The position numbers and the translations under genes are program-made. The notes beneath the pieces are model-generated. The model did no database searches. It was not told where the DNA came from and was given only the letters and a program-made list of their open reading frames with translations. Shown here piece after piece: positions 34,125 to 41,953 of a DNA stretch of 43,633 nucleotides (its first letter is position 1; every line of letters begins with the position of its first letter). Source of the stretch: an uncultured Parafilimonas sp. (lineage in GTDB: Bacteria; Bacteroidota; Bacteroidia; Chitinophagales; Chitinophagaceae); the NCBI GenBank assembly GCA_903882935.1, contig CAIRZB010000107.1, positions 1 to 43,633 of the forward strand. The letters are read 5' to 3'.

Positions 34125-35198
34125 ATGGCAACAAAACACATATTGGTCGTTCCCGGGGACGGTATAGGCCAGGAAGTAACCGAAGTAGGTAAAAAAGTAT
34201 TGGATAAGATAGCGGCTAAATATGGCCACACGTTTACCTACGACACGGCTTTGATAGGCCATGCCGCAATAGAAGCAACGGGCAGCCCGTTGCCCGAAGA
34301 GAGTTTGGAAAAAATGCGCAACAGCGATGCAGTGTTGTTTGGCGCGGTGGGCCACCCCAAGTACGATAATGACCCTTCGGCCAAAGTGCGCCCAGAGCAA
34401 GGCTTGCTTAAAATGCGCAAGGAGCTGGGCCTGTATGCCAACCTGCGCCCTATTAAGCTGTTCGACGAATTGCTGGGTGCCAGCAGCATAAAGCCTGAAT
34501 TTTTAAAAGGTGCTGATATTTTGTTTTTCCGGGAGCTGACCGGCGATATTTATTTTGGCGAAAAAGGCCGCAAAAACAACGGCGACACTGCTTTTGACGT
34601 GGCTGAATACAGCCGGTACGAAGTAGAGCGCATAGGTCGTAAAGCTTTTGATGCAGCGCGCACCCGCAAGAAGAAATTATGCTCCGTTGATAAGGCCAAT
34701 GTGCTAGAAACAAGCCGTCTTTGGCGCGAAGTAATACAGAAACTGGCTTTGGAATACCCTGATGTGGAGGTAGAATACCAGTTTGTGGATGCCACTGCCA
34801 TGTTGTTGATAAAAGACCCCCGCCGTTTTGACGTGGTGGTAACCGCCAACCTTTTTGGCGACATATTAACCGATGAGGCATCGCAAATTGCTGGCTCAAT
34901 GGGTATGTTGGCTTCGGCCTCCATTGGCGACGGCACGGGCGTTTACGAACCCATCCACGGCTCAGCACATGATATTACGGGCAAAGGCGTTGCCAACCCA
35001 TTAGCGTCTATTTTGTCTGCCGCATTGCTGCTGGATATTTCGTTTGGCTTAAAAGAAGAGTCTGAAACGGTGATTAATGCCGTTGACCAAGTATTAAAGG
35101 AAGGCTGGCGCACAAGGGATATAGCCGATGCAACCACCCCTGCCGATAAAATATTGGGTACGCATGCTATTGGAGAGGAAGTGCTTAATTTTATATAG
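34125..35198 (+). CDS. leuB: 3-isopropylmalate dehydrogenase
   Basis: The 357-residue enzyme oxidatively decarboxylates 3-isopropylmalate with NAD+. Family motifs are HILVVPGDGIGQEVTEVG at the N-terminus, ELTGDIYFGEKG, VDATAMLLIKDPRRFDVVVTANLFGDILTDEASQIAGSMG and GVYEPIHGSAHDITGKGVANPLA. Length matches the family. With leuC, leuD and the synthase it covers most of the leucine pathway, though no separate classical leuA is in the window. A strong terminator follows at 35231. Confidence 0.97.
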   Translation: MATKHILVVPGDGIGQEVTEVGKKVLDKIAAKYGHTFTYDTALIGHAAIEATGSPLPEESLEKMRNSDAVLFGAVGHPKYDNDPSAKVRPEQGLLKMRKELGLYANLRPIKLFDELLGASSIKPEFLKGADILFFRELTGDIYFGEKGRKNNGDTAFDVAEYSRYEVERIGRKAFDAARTRKKKLCSVDKANVLETSRLWREVIQKLALEYPDVEVEYQFVDATAMLLIKDPRRFDVVVTANLFGDILTDEASQIAGSMGMLASASIGDGTGVYEPIHGSAHDITGKGVANPLASILSAALLLDISFGLKEESETVINAVDQVLKEGWRTRDIADATTPADKILGTHAIGEEVLNFI

Positions 35199-35230
35199 GT
35201 GGTCATTGTCAAGTAATTTTTATACACCCC

Positions 35231-35266
35231 AAATGCCCTGCACACTTGCTGCAGGGCTTTTTTTTT
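35231..35266 (+). terminator. leuB terminator
   Basis: GCCCTGC (35235-35241) pairs exactly with GCAGGGC (35251-35257) around a 9-base loop, followed by nine T residues. It ends the leu cluster. Confidence 0.9.
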
Positions 35267-35379
35267 GAAGGTATGGGCCATGCAACTTGTAATAGGCATT
35301 AAATAATCTTTAGCACCACATTTTTAATCAACACTATTGTGTCGTAGATTGCATGCTAACCTTTTCTGCACCAATTCTA

Positions 35380-36312
35380 ATGAAGTTTGTAATCCGGCGT
35401 AAATATTTGTCTTTTGGTATTTTGCTTATGCTCTTTTGCACGAGTGGCGTTGCTGTTTATAGCCAACAGACTTGGATAAAAGATACCACCCAAACCTCCA
35501 CCCCGGCAGACGCTATGGCCTTTATCAACAAAATTGACAGCCTGCCGCAAAGTGCCTATTGGTCCAACATTCCGCCCGCTATGCTCCTAAATAACATACG
35601 GCAAAACATTAACCACCCATTGCGATTATACGAGGGCATCAGCACCAATTTCTGTGCCTATGCCGCTTTGAGTTACTTGGTGTTACATACTAACCCTTTG
35701 GGGTATGCCCAGTTAATGGTTGGCTTGTATACGAATGGGCAGGCTAAGATGGAAGGCGTTTCCTTCAAACCCTCGGAAAAAATACGGCAAGTGGCAGGCA
35801 CACTTAGGTTTAAGGGTGCCCTTGACATAAGGCCTGCCGACCAACTATGGTTTTTATGCCTTGCCGACCATTTTAAAGGGTACTTAAATTTTTTTAGCAG
35901 GCGTTACAATAAAGAGGGTGATGAAGACAGGCTCTGGGCCTCCGTTAACTATGCCAAATTTAATAGGATGGCCGAACAATTGCTAAACCTTAGGGTGGAA
36001 GCAGCGGGCAGCGACCTGATAAGGCCTTGGATTAGCGACTTGTACAGCTACATACACAGTCGCATTGGTACGGGCATAGTGGTACTGTACCTTAACAACA
36101 CTTTTTTGTACAAAAAATCGCACACCACTTTAAAGCTAGGCGTGCCTACCCATTATGTGGTGCTTGAAAAGATAGAGCAAGACGAAGATGGCTTAATTAC
36201 GGTTGTGTATTGGGATTATGGCGCACGGTCGCTAAGGCAGGTAACACCTGCTTTTTTAAAAAAAATAGTTTTTGGGGTAAGCCATTGTATACAAAAAAAA
36301 CAGCATGGTTAA
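35380..36312 (+). CDS. Exported protein, candidate papain-fold cysteine protease
   Basis: I do not recognise a named family. The 310-residue precursor (start at the ATG at 35380; 35353 is also in frame) begins with a signal peptide ending VAVYSQ. Three conserved-looking sites occur in clan CA order: C92 in STNFCAYAALSYL, with N90 as a possible oxyanion residue; H258 in GVPTHYVVLEKI; and D279 in VVYWDYG. The HYVVL...YWDYG pattern is typical of the His/Asp strands in C39- and papain-like peptidases. A protease or transglutaminase-like role is inferred. It overlaps the next lipoprotein gene by eight bases, suggesting coupled translation. Confidence 0.65.
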   Translation: MKFVIRRKYLSFGILLMLFCTSGVAVYSQQTWIKDTTQTSTPADAMAFINKIDSLPQSAYWSNIPPAMLLNNIRQNINHPLRLYEGISTNFCAYAALSYLVLHTNPLGYAQLMVGLYTNGQAKMEGVSFKPSEKIRQVAGTLRFKGALDIRPADQLWFLCLADHFKGYLNFFSRRYNKEGDEDRLWASVNYAKFNRMAEQLLNLRVEAAGSDLIRPWISDLYSYIHSRIGTGIVVLYLNNTFLYKKSHTTLKLGVPTHYVVLEKIEQDEDGLITVVYWDYGARSLRQVTPAFLKKIVFGVSHCIQKKQHG

Positions 36313-36916
36313 AATAAAGCAGCTATATGTAATGTTGTTGCTGGTTGCGGTAGCAACTAGCTCGTGCAGCGTGCCTAAAAAAACCTTGCTGCGGTATTAC
36401 AGCAAAAACCAAACAACGCTGGACGGCATTGAGGCGGCTTATAAAAAGCTGTACGCACAAAGGCCTTTTTCCCTAGGGTTTTCTGATAAGGAATTTAACT
36501 ATGTTTCCGTTACCGTTATTACCGACAGCCTGCAATACATTTACGAGTTTGGCCCCCAAGAGGAGGCGAGGCTTGCCGATACCTTGGTAAAATATAAACT
36601 TAATGCACAGGGCGTTATAAGCCTTATAAGTAAGATGCGTGCCATGCATTGCACCTGGATAAACACGGTTGATTACTATGCGGCAGATAAGCCTCAATTT
36701 ATGATATTTTTATCTGCAAGGCCTGTGGCTTTTAGTGCCCCGTTCGGCTACAAAAAATATTACATTCTTGCCTATTTTCCCGAACCGCAATTTTTTGACG
36801 AGGAGGGAAGGCTATATGCCAGCAAACGCCGGCGAAGGCTTCGTAAAATTAACAACGAGGTGTACAGCAAAATAAACGACCGTGTGTGCTACACCATTTC
36901 AGAAAACTTTAGGTAA
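36305..36916 (+). CDS. Lipoprotein paired with the protease-like gene
   Basis: The 203-residue precursor has a lipoprotein signal (MLLLVAVATSSC, lipobox Cys near 21). The mature part is mixed alpha/beta with a very basic stretch ASKRRRRLRKIN near residues 178-189. I recognise no family. Its start overlaps the preceding gene by eight bases, so the pair is probably one operon and possibly one complex. Composition matches neighbouring genes, with no sign of recent transfer. Confidence 0.7.
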   Translation: MVKIKQLYVMLLLVAVATSSCSVPKKTLLRYYSKNQTTLDGIEAAYKKLYAQRPFSLGFSDKEFNYVSVTVITDSLQYIYEFGPQEEARLADTLVKYKLNAQGVISLISKMRAMHCTWINTVDYYAADKPQFMIFLSARPVAFSAPFGYKKYYILAYFPEPQFFDEEGRLYASKRRRRLRKINNEVYSKINDRVCYTISENFR

Positions 36917-36946
36917 TGATAGGGGGTAATACCCTATTATCAGCAT

Positions 36947-37414
36947 TTACGCCGGGCGTTTTAGCCTATTTGCAATACGGTACACAGCGTAAAAAATAAC
37001 CAGCCCTGCGGGCAGGCTACTAACTGCCCATGCACCTGTGGTATGCATAATAACCGACAGCAGCCTGTGTAAACCGCCCCAAAAATCAGCTTGCAAAGTA
37101 TGCATAAGCATTGTTAACGTAACATCCCCATTATGGCTGCCAAAAAGCCAATTGCCCAAGTGTATATACGGTACAAAAAGTATTATTTGTAAGGGCCAGG
37201 CCAAATAATTAAACACCAGCATTACGGCTATGTTTAAACGCAGCGCAAATACTGACAGTATTATTAGCAAACTGGGTATAAAGAAGAATGGGAATACGCC
37301 AAACAATATGGCCAAGGTAATACTTAATGCCAGCTTTGCGGGTGATATGCCGCTGGTAAACGAGGCTTGCACCCCTTGTTTTATTGTAGCAAATAATTTG
37401 CCTGTAGCGTGCAT
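36947..37414 (-). CDS. DUF2062 membrane protein
   Basis: The 155-residue protein has three or four membrane segments and the DUF2062 pattern: basic N-terminus KQGVQASFTSGISPAKLALSITLAILFGVFPF, then RLNIAVMLVFNYLAWPLQI. The family is often found with glycosyltransferases but has no firm function. I start at the ATG at 37414; the frame opens at a TTG six codons earlier. It is convergent with the lipoprotein gene and divergent from the O-methyltransferase gene. It lies in the inner membrane. Confidence 0.85.
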   Translation of the reverse strand: MHATGKLFATIKQGVQASFTSGISPAKLALSITLAILFGVFPFFFIPSLLIILSVFALRLNIAVMLVFNYLAWPLQIILFVPYIHLGNWLFGSHNGDVTLTMLMHTLQADFWGGLHRLLSVIMHTTGAWAVSSLPAGLVIFYAVYRIANRLKRPA

Positions 37415-37646
37415 GGTTAGCGTGTTATACAATGCAAAATTAGCCTTTGGTTACTGCCCATGTGGGTATAGGGTATTAAGTAATTGTTTATTGATGGCTG
37501 GTTTTGGCGTGCCATGGTAGCAACCCCTTAGCGTTTTGTTTGCAACAACCTTCTATTTGTTGGCCAAATATTTGTTGCACCCTGCATTTTTTGCACTGCC
37601 TTTTGCTGATAAATAAATGGTTAACTTGCCCTACAAAAACTAAATT

Positions 37647-38312
37647 ATGTACAACGAGCTTTTTGGCCAGGTAGACGAATACATCAGCGGCCTTTTTAAC
37701 GAGAAAGACGAAGCCTTGCTTGCAACCCAACAATCAATTATAGATGAAAACATACCGCAAATAAGCATATCGCCCAACCAAGGCAAATACCTGTACCTGC
37801 TGGCAAAGCTGTGCAATGCCCGCCGTATTTTAGAACTGGGAACACTGGGTGGGTACAGCACAATTTGGATGGGAAAGGCATTACCCGCCGACGGGCGGCT
37901 GGTTACGTTGGAATATGAACCCAAGCATGCCGCCGTAGCCCTAAAAAACATAGAGGGCGCAGGACTGGGTGAAATTGTTGAAATACGCTTAGGCAAAGCC
38001 ATTGAACTGCTGCCACAACTGATAGAGGAAGGCGAGCCACCGTTCGACATGATTTTTATTGATGCTGACAAGCCACCTTATACGGACTATTTTGAGTGGG
38101 CGTTGAAATTATCGCACCCCGGCACATTGATAGTTGCCGATAACGTAATACGGGATGGAAAAGTGCTTGATGAAAACACCACCGACGAGGCGGTGATGGG
38201 CGTGCACCGGTTTAACAAAGCACTTGCGGCCAACCCGGCTGTTACTGCAACCATTGTACAAACCGTGGGCGTTAAGGAACACGACGGTATGGCTATTGCC
38301 ATAGTAAAATAG
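37647..38312 (+). CDS. SAM-dependent O-methyltransferase
   Basis: The 221-residue protein belongs to the catechol/caffeoyl-CoA O-methyltransferase-like family. The SAM motif is ILELGTLGGYSTIWMGKAL near residues 58-76, with LVTLEYEPKHA for the ribose-binding acid and the metal-binding MIFIDADKPPYTDYFEWAL and IVADNVIRDGKV. Length is normal. It is cytoplasmic and needs a divalent metal. The acceptor is unknown and nothing nearby suggests one. The gene is monocistronic. Confidence 0.93.
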   Translation: MYNELFGQVDEYISGLFNEKDEALLATQQSIIDENIPQISISPNQGKYLYLLAKLCNARRILELGTLGGYSTIWMGKALPADGRLVTLEYEPKHAAVALKNIEGAGLGEIVEIRLGKAIELLPQLIEEGEPPFDMIFIDADKPPYTDYFEWALKLSHPGTLIVADNVIRDGKVLDENTTDEAVMGVHRFNKALAANPAVTATIVQTVGVKEHDGMAIAIVK

Positions 38313-38412
38313 TGGTACAACATTAGCGGCCCATTGTAAACGGCGCCAACCGTTTATTTTAATGTTGCGCCTATCGTTGCATCTTGGGGGTATTTGGTTT
38401 GTAATATTACTT

Positions 38413-38428
38413 CGCCTTTGGCGTTTTT
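38413..38428 (+). terminator. Short terminator-like hairpin downstream of the O-methyltransferase gene
   Basis: CGCC (38413-38416) and GGCG (38420-38423) enclose TTT and are followed by TTTTT. The stem is short, so it may be weak; the larger hairpin at 38467-38510 is the better stop. Confidence 0.4.
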
Positions 38429-38444
38429 ATGATTATCGTGCTAA

Positions 38445-38518
38445 GGCGCAAAGAGTATAGAGTGATAAAAGTGGCTCAGCCCCGAGATGTTTTGGGACTG
38501 AGCGACTTTTATTGCGCC
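38445..38518. terminator. Large nested hairpin, bidirectional terminator
   Basis: The arms 38467-38483 and 38494-38510 pair at 15 of 17 positions, with AAAA on one side and TTTT on the other. An outer pair, GGCGCAA (38445-38451) and TTGCGCC (38512-38518), encloses it. It sits between the convergent O-methyltransferase and repeat-lipoprotein genes and fits termination in both directions. Confidence 0.7.
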
Positions 38519-38525
38519 GTTGTGT

Positions 38526-39749
38526 TTATTCCGTGGCTTTTACCGCCTGCGAATATTCGTAGTCACTGCTTATTGTTTTGGCTGCGTCCATGTAAGCGGC
38601 CCGTACCCTTTGGTCTTTGGGCATTTTGTGTGCAATGGCTACCATGGTGTTGCTTTTTTCATACGCCGCGTTAATGCCCGCTGTGGCTTTTATCAGGCTA
38701 ACCCATTGGTCTGGCTCGGTAATGGACTGCTCAGTAATTTTTGTCAACACCCCAGCTTTTTCATAATCGCCACCAATATGGCCTGTTACAAACAGTAACC
38801 TACCAAAGCTTTCGTCGCTCAGGCTGTCGTTTTGCACCAGTTCGGTAAGTATGCCGGCTTTTTCGTAGTCGCCGCCAACGGTGGCTGCCACATCAAGCAG
38901 TTTGTCGCAGTTTTCGGTTACCAAGCCAGCTTTGCTAATAATGGCTTTAAGTACCTGGGCCTTTTCGTAATCGCCATTAATGGTACCCGCTATGGCAATT
39001 ACTTGCCCAAGTTGGTCTTTGTTCAAAGGCTGCTTTACAATAGTTTGTAAAGTGCCGCTCTTTTCATAGTCGGCGTTAATCGTGTTCACCGCATCTAGGT
39101 AAGTATTACTAGCTAGGGCATTACCCATGTAGTAGTCGGCAAATTTGCCCAGCAATTGGCTTTTTTCGTAAGCACCATCCAATGTTTGCCCTATGCTTAT
39201 TGCCACGTTATTCATTTCGGCAGGGGTAAGGTATTTCGTGTTAAGCAGGTGCTCGTAATAGGTGCTTTTTGTGTATTGGTTTTTCAATACATCAATTTCG
39301 TTCAGCACCGCCGTGGCGCCACCTTTTTTGTACAGGCGGTCTACCCTGCCCTTTGCGTCAAAGCCAAGGTTAATCAGGTCGTTTAACACCACTGCGGCAA
39401 ACTTCTTACCCTTTGCATCGTTAATGGAAATGTTGGCATTGCCATCGTACAGTTTGTAAGTAATCAATCCGCTTTTATTGCTCTCGGCTATAAACCTGCG
39501 GCCATTTTTCCAGTATTTAACGCAACCCCCGGGCGAAATGCTTTTAATAGCTGTTTCATCATCAGTAAAAACAATGTCGCCCGCATATTTTACCTTAATG
39601 TAGTCGTCGCCATTGTCAACCTCCATGGTGCTAACATTTACGCCGTTGTCGTCATCGTCGGTAAATGCCCTAAAGCGGTTTCCCCAATGGCAGCCCGAAA
39701 ACATTACAATCGCGGCCACCGCCAGTGTGCAGATGAATATTTTATGCAT
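38526..39749 (-). CDS. Lipoprotein with about eight 37-residue YEK repeats
   Basis: The 407-residue precursor has a lipoprotein signal (MHKIFICTLAVAAIVMFSGC). Residues about 25-160 form an N-terminal domain with beta-type text and the acidic segment DDDDNG. From about 160 to the end runs a tandem helical repeat with a core like GDYEKAxVLxxI. Variants include TYYEHLL, GAYEKSQLL, ADYEKSGTL, GDYEKAQVL, GDYEKAGIL, GDYEKAGVL, AAYEKSNTM and SDYEYSQ. The period is about 37 residues, suggesting a HEAT/TPR-like solenoid for protein binding. I know of no assigned function. It stands alone, convergent with the O-methyltransferase gene. Confidence 0.8.
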   Translation of the reverse strand: MHKIFICTLAVAAIVMFSGCHWGNRFRAFTDDDDNGVNVSTMEVDNGDDYIKVKYAGDIVFTDDETAIKSISPGGCVKYWKNGRRFIAESNKSGLITYKLYDGNANISINDAKGKKFAAVVLNDLINLGFDAKGRVDRLYKKGGATAVLNEIDVLKNQYTKSTYYEHLLNTKYLTPAEMNNVAISIGQTLDGAYEKSQLLGKFADYYMGNALASNTYLDAVNTINADYEKSGTLQTIVKQPLNKDQLGQVIAIAGTINGDYEKAQVLKAIISKAGLVTENCDKLLDVAATVGGDYEKAGILTELVQNDSLSDESFGRLLFVTGHIGGDYEKAGVLTKITEQSITEPDQWVSLIKATAGINAAYEKSNTMVAIAHKMPKDQRVRAAYMDAAKTISSDYEYSQAVKATE

Positions 39750-39904
39750 AACAGTATATTTTGTGGTATTGGTAATTAAAGCGTTAGATATTTACAATGC
39801 AAGGATACGGCTTTTGTATTGTAATATGCTATGCAAGGTACTGATTTGGTGTGGAATTAGGGAGGAGAGGTTTTTACGGGTGATGGGCGGCGGAGGCGGC
39901 TTCA

Positions 39905-39931
39905 AATTAGTTGTTGTAAAAACTACTAATT
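39905..39931. repeat. 11-bp near-perfect inverted repeat upstream of the AlbA_2 gene
   Basis: AATTAGTTGTT (39905-39915) and AACTACTAATT (39921-39931) pair at 10 of 11 positions around a 5-base loop. It lies 78 bases before the AlbA_2 gene, in AT-rich DNA. It could be an operator for that gene or a terminator hairpin. Confidence 0.4.
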
Positions 39932-39996
39932 ACATGTTGTTTTCTGAAATTTTTTAAATCGTAGATAGTTTATTTATGCGATTGGTGATAGAATTA

Positions 39997-40004
39997 TAAA
40001 TTTG
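39997..40004 (+). promoter_or_regulatory. -7-like box almost touching the AlbA_2 start
   Basis: TAAATTTG matches TAnnTTTG exactly but ends only five bases before the ATG at 40010. If functional, transcription would start at about the ATG, giving a leaderless mRNA. No -33 TTG is found at the proper distance, so this may be chance. Confidence 0.25.
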
Positions 40005-40009
40005 CTAGG

Positions 40010-41875
40010 ATGAAGGAAGTTGATAAAATATTAAATCAGGTCGAGGATTGTATTAAAAACAAATATTATACACCTGTCGAGACGGAAAGAGTTGAGCTGA
40101 AGCCTACTCCTCCAAGTTTGAAAGGGGCGGGTACACTTTTAGAAAGTGTTTGTGCTTTTATGAATACAGATGGCGGTATCCTGATAATTGGCATTAAGGA
40201 GAATAATAATGTTACCATCAAGAATTACGAATTAAAAGGATATAATGACGATTTTGAAGAAACTTTAAAGAAAATTGGAAATCAATTTACTGATCGAGAT
40301 TTCAATAAGGTTGATGTTGGGGAATTTATAGTCAACTACGAAATCAGGGACTTCATGGATAAAAGGGTTTGTGTCCTTTTCATCGATAAATTACCTGACG
40401 ATCTAAAATATATTTTTTTCAACAAAGTAGCCTATCGTAGAGAACTTACAGGAGATCACGCTATACCATTCAACGTCATCGAGTCTCATGAAGAGTTTAA
40501 GGAAGAAATAAAAAATGCTAGGGAACTACAAATCGTAGCCGAAGCGTCTATTCAAGACATTGATATAGATAAATTAAATGAATACATTCAGCTACTTAAC
40601 AGAGAGACTAAAGTAGAAACTATAAAAGCCAGCATTGACGATGCAAAAGCTTTTTTGTCACGAAAGAAGTTTATACTAGGTAATGATGTCTCGACATTGG
40701 GAATGCTTGTTTGCGGAAAGGATATTAAGGATTTTCTGGGGTGGCGTTCTCAAGTCGATGGCTTTGTAGACACACCATTTGAAGTTGCCCAGGATAAAAA
40801 GTCACTTGTTGATAATGTTATACCATTAATGGAAAAAAGCTTGGGGTATATTCTTAAAAATATACAAGTCGGTATTTCAATAGAAAAGGGCGGAACAAGC
40901 AAGCCTGAATATCCCGAGCAATTGCTCCGAGAAACTATAAACAATGCTTTAGCCCATCGGGATTATAGCATTGATAAGTATGTAAACATTAATGTAAGAC
41001 CCAACGAGCATATAGAAATTCGAAATCCTGGTTCTATTAAAAAAATGCTGTTAATTGAAGATTTAAAAAGTGAAATACCCATACGAAGGATAATTCCAGA
41101 TTCGAAACCCAGAAATCCAAAGTTAGCTGACATTTTAAAAGTGTTTGACAAATGGGAGGGAAAATCCAAAGGTATGAGCAACTTGGTTAATGAAGCTTTA
41201 AATAACAAAACGGATTTGCCTTACTACAAGTTTCATTCAAATAATGATCTTTCTCTTTTCATAAAGAAGGGGAAGTTATTAGATGAACAGATGGAATCGC
41301 TTTTTAACACGTATGATGGCTTTATCAGTAGAAAGTTGAATGGAGAAGAAATAAGCAAAGAACAAAGGGTGGTGTTAGCCTATTTCTACAAATCAGAATT
41401 GGAAAATAAAAACGACCGATATACCATCTTGCTAACAAAAGATAACAATCATCTAGAAGCAATTAATTCCTTAGAAGACTGCGGGTTAATTATTAAACAT
41501 AGTATAAGTAATGACCTTTACCCAGTGTATATAATTAATAGAGAGTTATTTAAAAAAGACTTTGTTAATGATTTAAGAAAACTTTACGGGGCTGATTTTG
41601 ATGTTTTAGCAAAATCCGCTAGAGACATTCTCGCATGTATTTTTGAGTTTAATAAATATTCAAAGACTCCAACTCCAACTGCAAATATGATAGGTAATAC
41701 GCTATGGATTAAGAACGGAAACGCAGCCGTTCTTGCTGGGTACGATGATTTTAAAAGACAAGTAAGGTATTATGTTAATCAAATGGAAAAACGAGGGATA
41801 ATAATGAGGGCTGAAAACAAGCCTAATTACACAATTAATTGGTCATTTAATAGACGACCTTCTATCTATGATTAA
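40010..41875 (+). CDS. AlbA_2 (Schlafen-type) plus GHKL-like ATPase protein
   Basis: The 621-residue protein has an N-terminal AlbA_2 domain (about residues 20-165; VERVELK-like VETERVELKPTPPS, LLESVCAFMNTDGGILIIGIKE, VAYRRELTGDHAIP). A GHKL/HATPase_c_4-like domain follows near 290-400 (LLRETINNALAHRDYS, IEIRNPGSI), then a C-terminal winged helix (LAGYDDFKRQVRYYVNQMEKRGII). Annotation pipelines often call such proteins RecG-like helicases, but no helicase motifs are present. The gene is clearly more AT-rich than its neighbours and its codon use differs, so it was probably acquired by transfer. It could be a transcriptional regulator or an antiphage factor; both are inference. Confidence 0.85.
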   Translation: MKEVDKILNQVEDCIKNKYYTPVETERVELKPTPPSLKGAGTLLESVCAFMNTDGGILIIGIKENNNVTIKNYELKGYNDDFEETLKKIGNQFTDRDFNKVDVGEFIVNYEIRDFMDKRVCVLFIDKLPDDLKYIFFNKVAYRRELTGDHAIPFNVIESHEEFKEEIKNARELQIVAEASIQDIDIDKLNEYIQLLNRETKVETIKASIDDAKAFLSRKKFILGNDVSTLGMLVCGKDIKDFLGWRSQVDGFVDTPFEVAQDKKSLVDNVIPLMEKSLGYILKNIQVGISIEKGGTSKPEYPEQLLRETINNALAHRDYSIDKYVNINVRPNEHIEIRNPGSIKKMLLIEDLKSEIPIRRIIPDSKPRNPKLADILKVFDKWEGKSKGMSNLVNEALNNKTDLPYYKFHSNNDLSLFIKKGKLLDEQMESLFNTYDGFISRKLNGEEISKEQRVVLAYFYKSELENKNDRYTILLTKDNNHLEAINSLEDCGLIIKHSISNDLYPVYIINRELFKKDFVNDLRKLYGADFDVLAKSARDILACIFEFNKYSKTPTPTANMIGNTLWIKNGNAAVLAGYDDFKRQVRYYVNQMEKRGIIMRAENKPNYTINWSFNRRPSIYD

Positions 41876-41953
41876 TGTTGGAGTATACTTAACAAGTCAT
41901 CTTTAAAGGAATTAACAATATACTATGAAAACATCACGTCCCCTACAATCCTC

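Noticed and set aside
38526-39749. CRISPR or tandem DNA repeat from recurring TTTTCGTAATCGCC text
   Set aside because: The recurrence is the codons of the YEK protein repeat within an intact reading frame.
40010-41875. ATP-dependent RecG-like helicase
   Set aside because: No helicase Walker or DEAH motifs are present; resemblance is limited to the AlbA_2 and GHKL-like regions.
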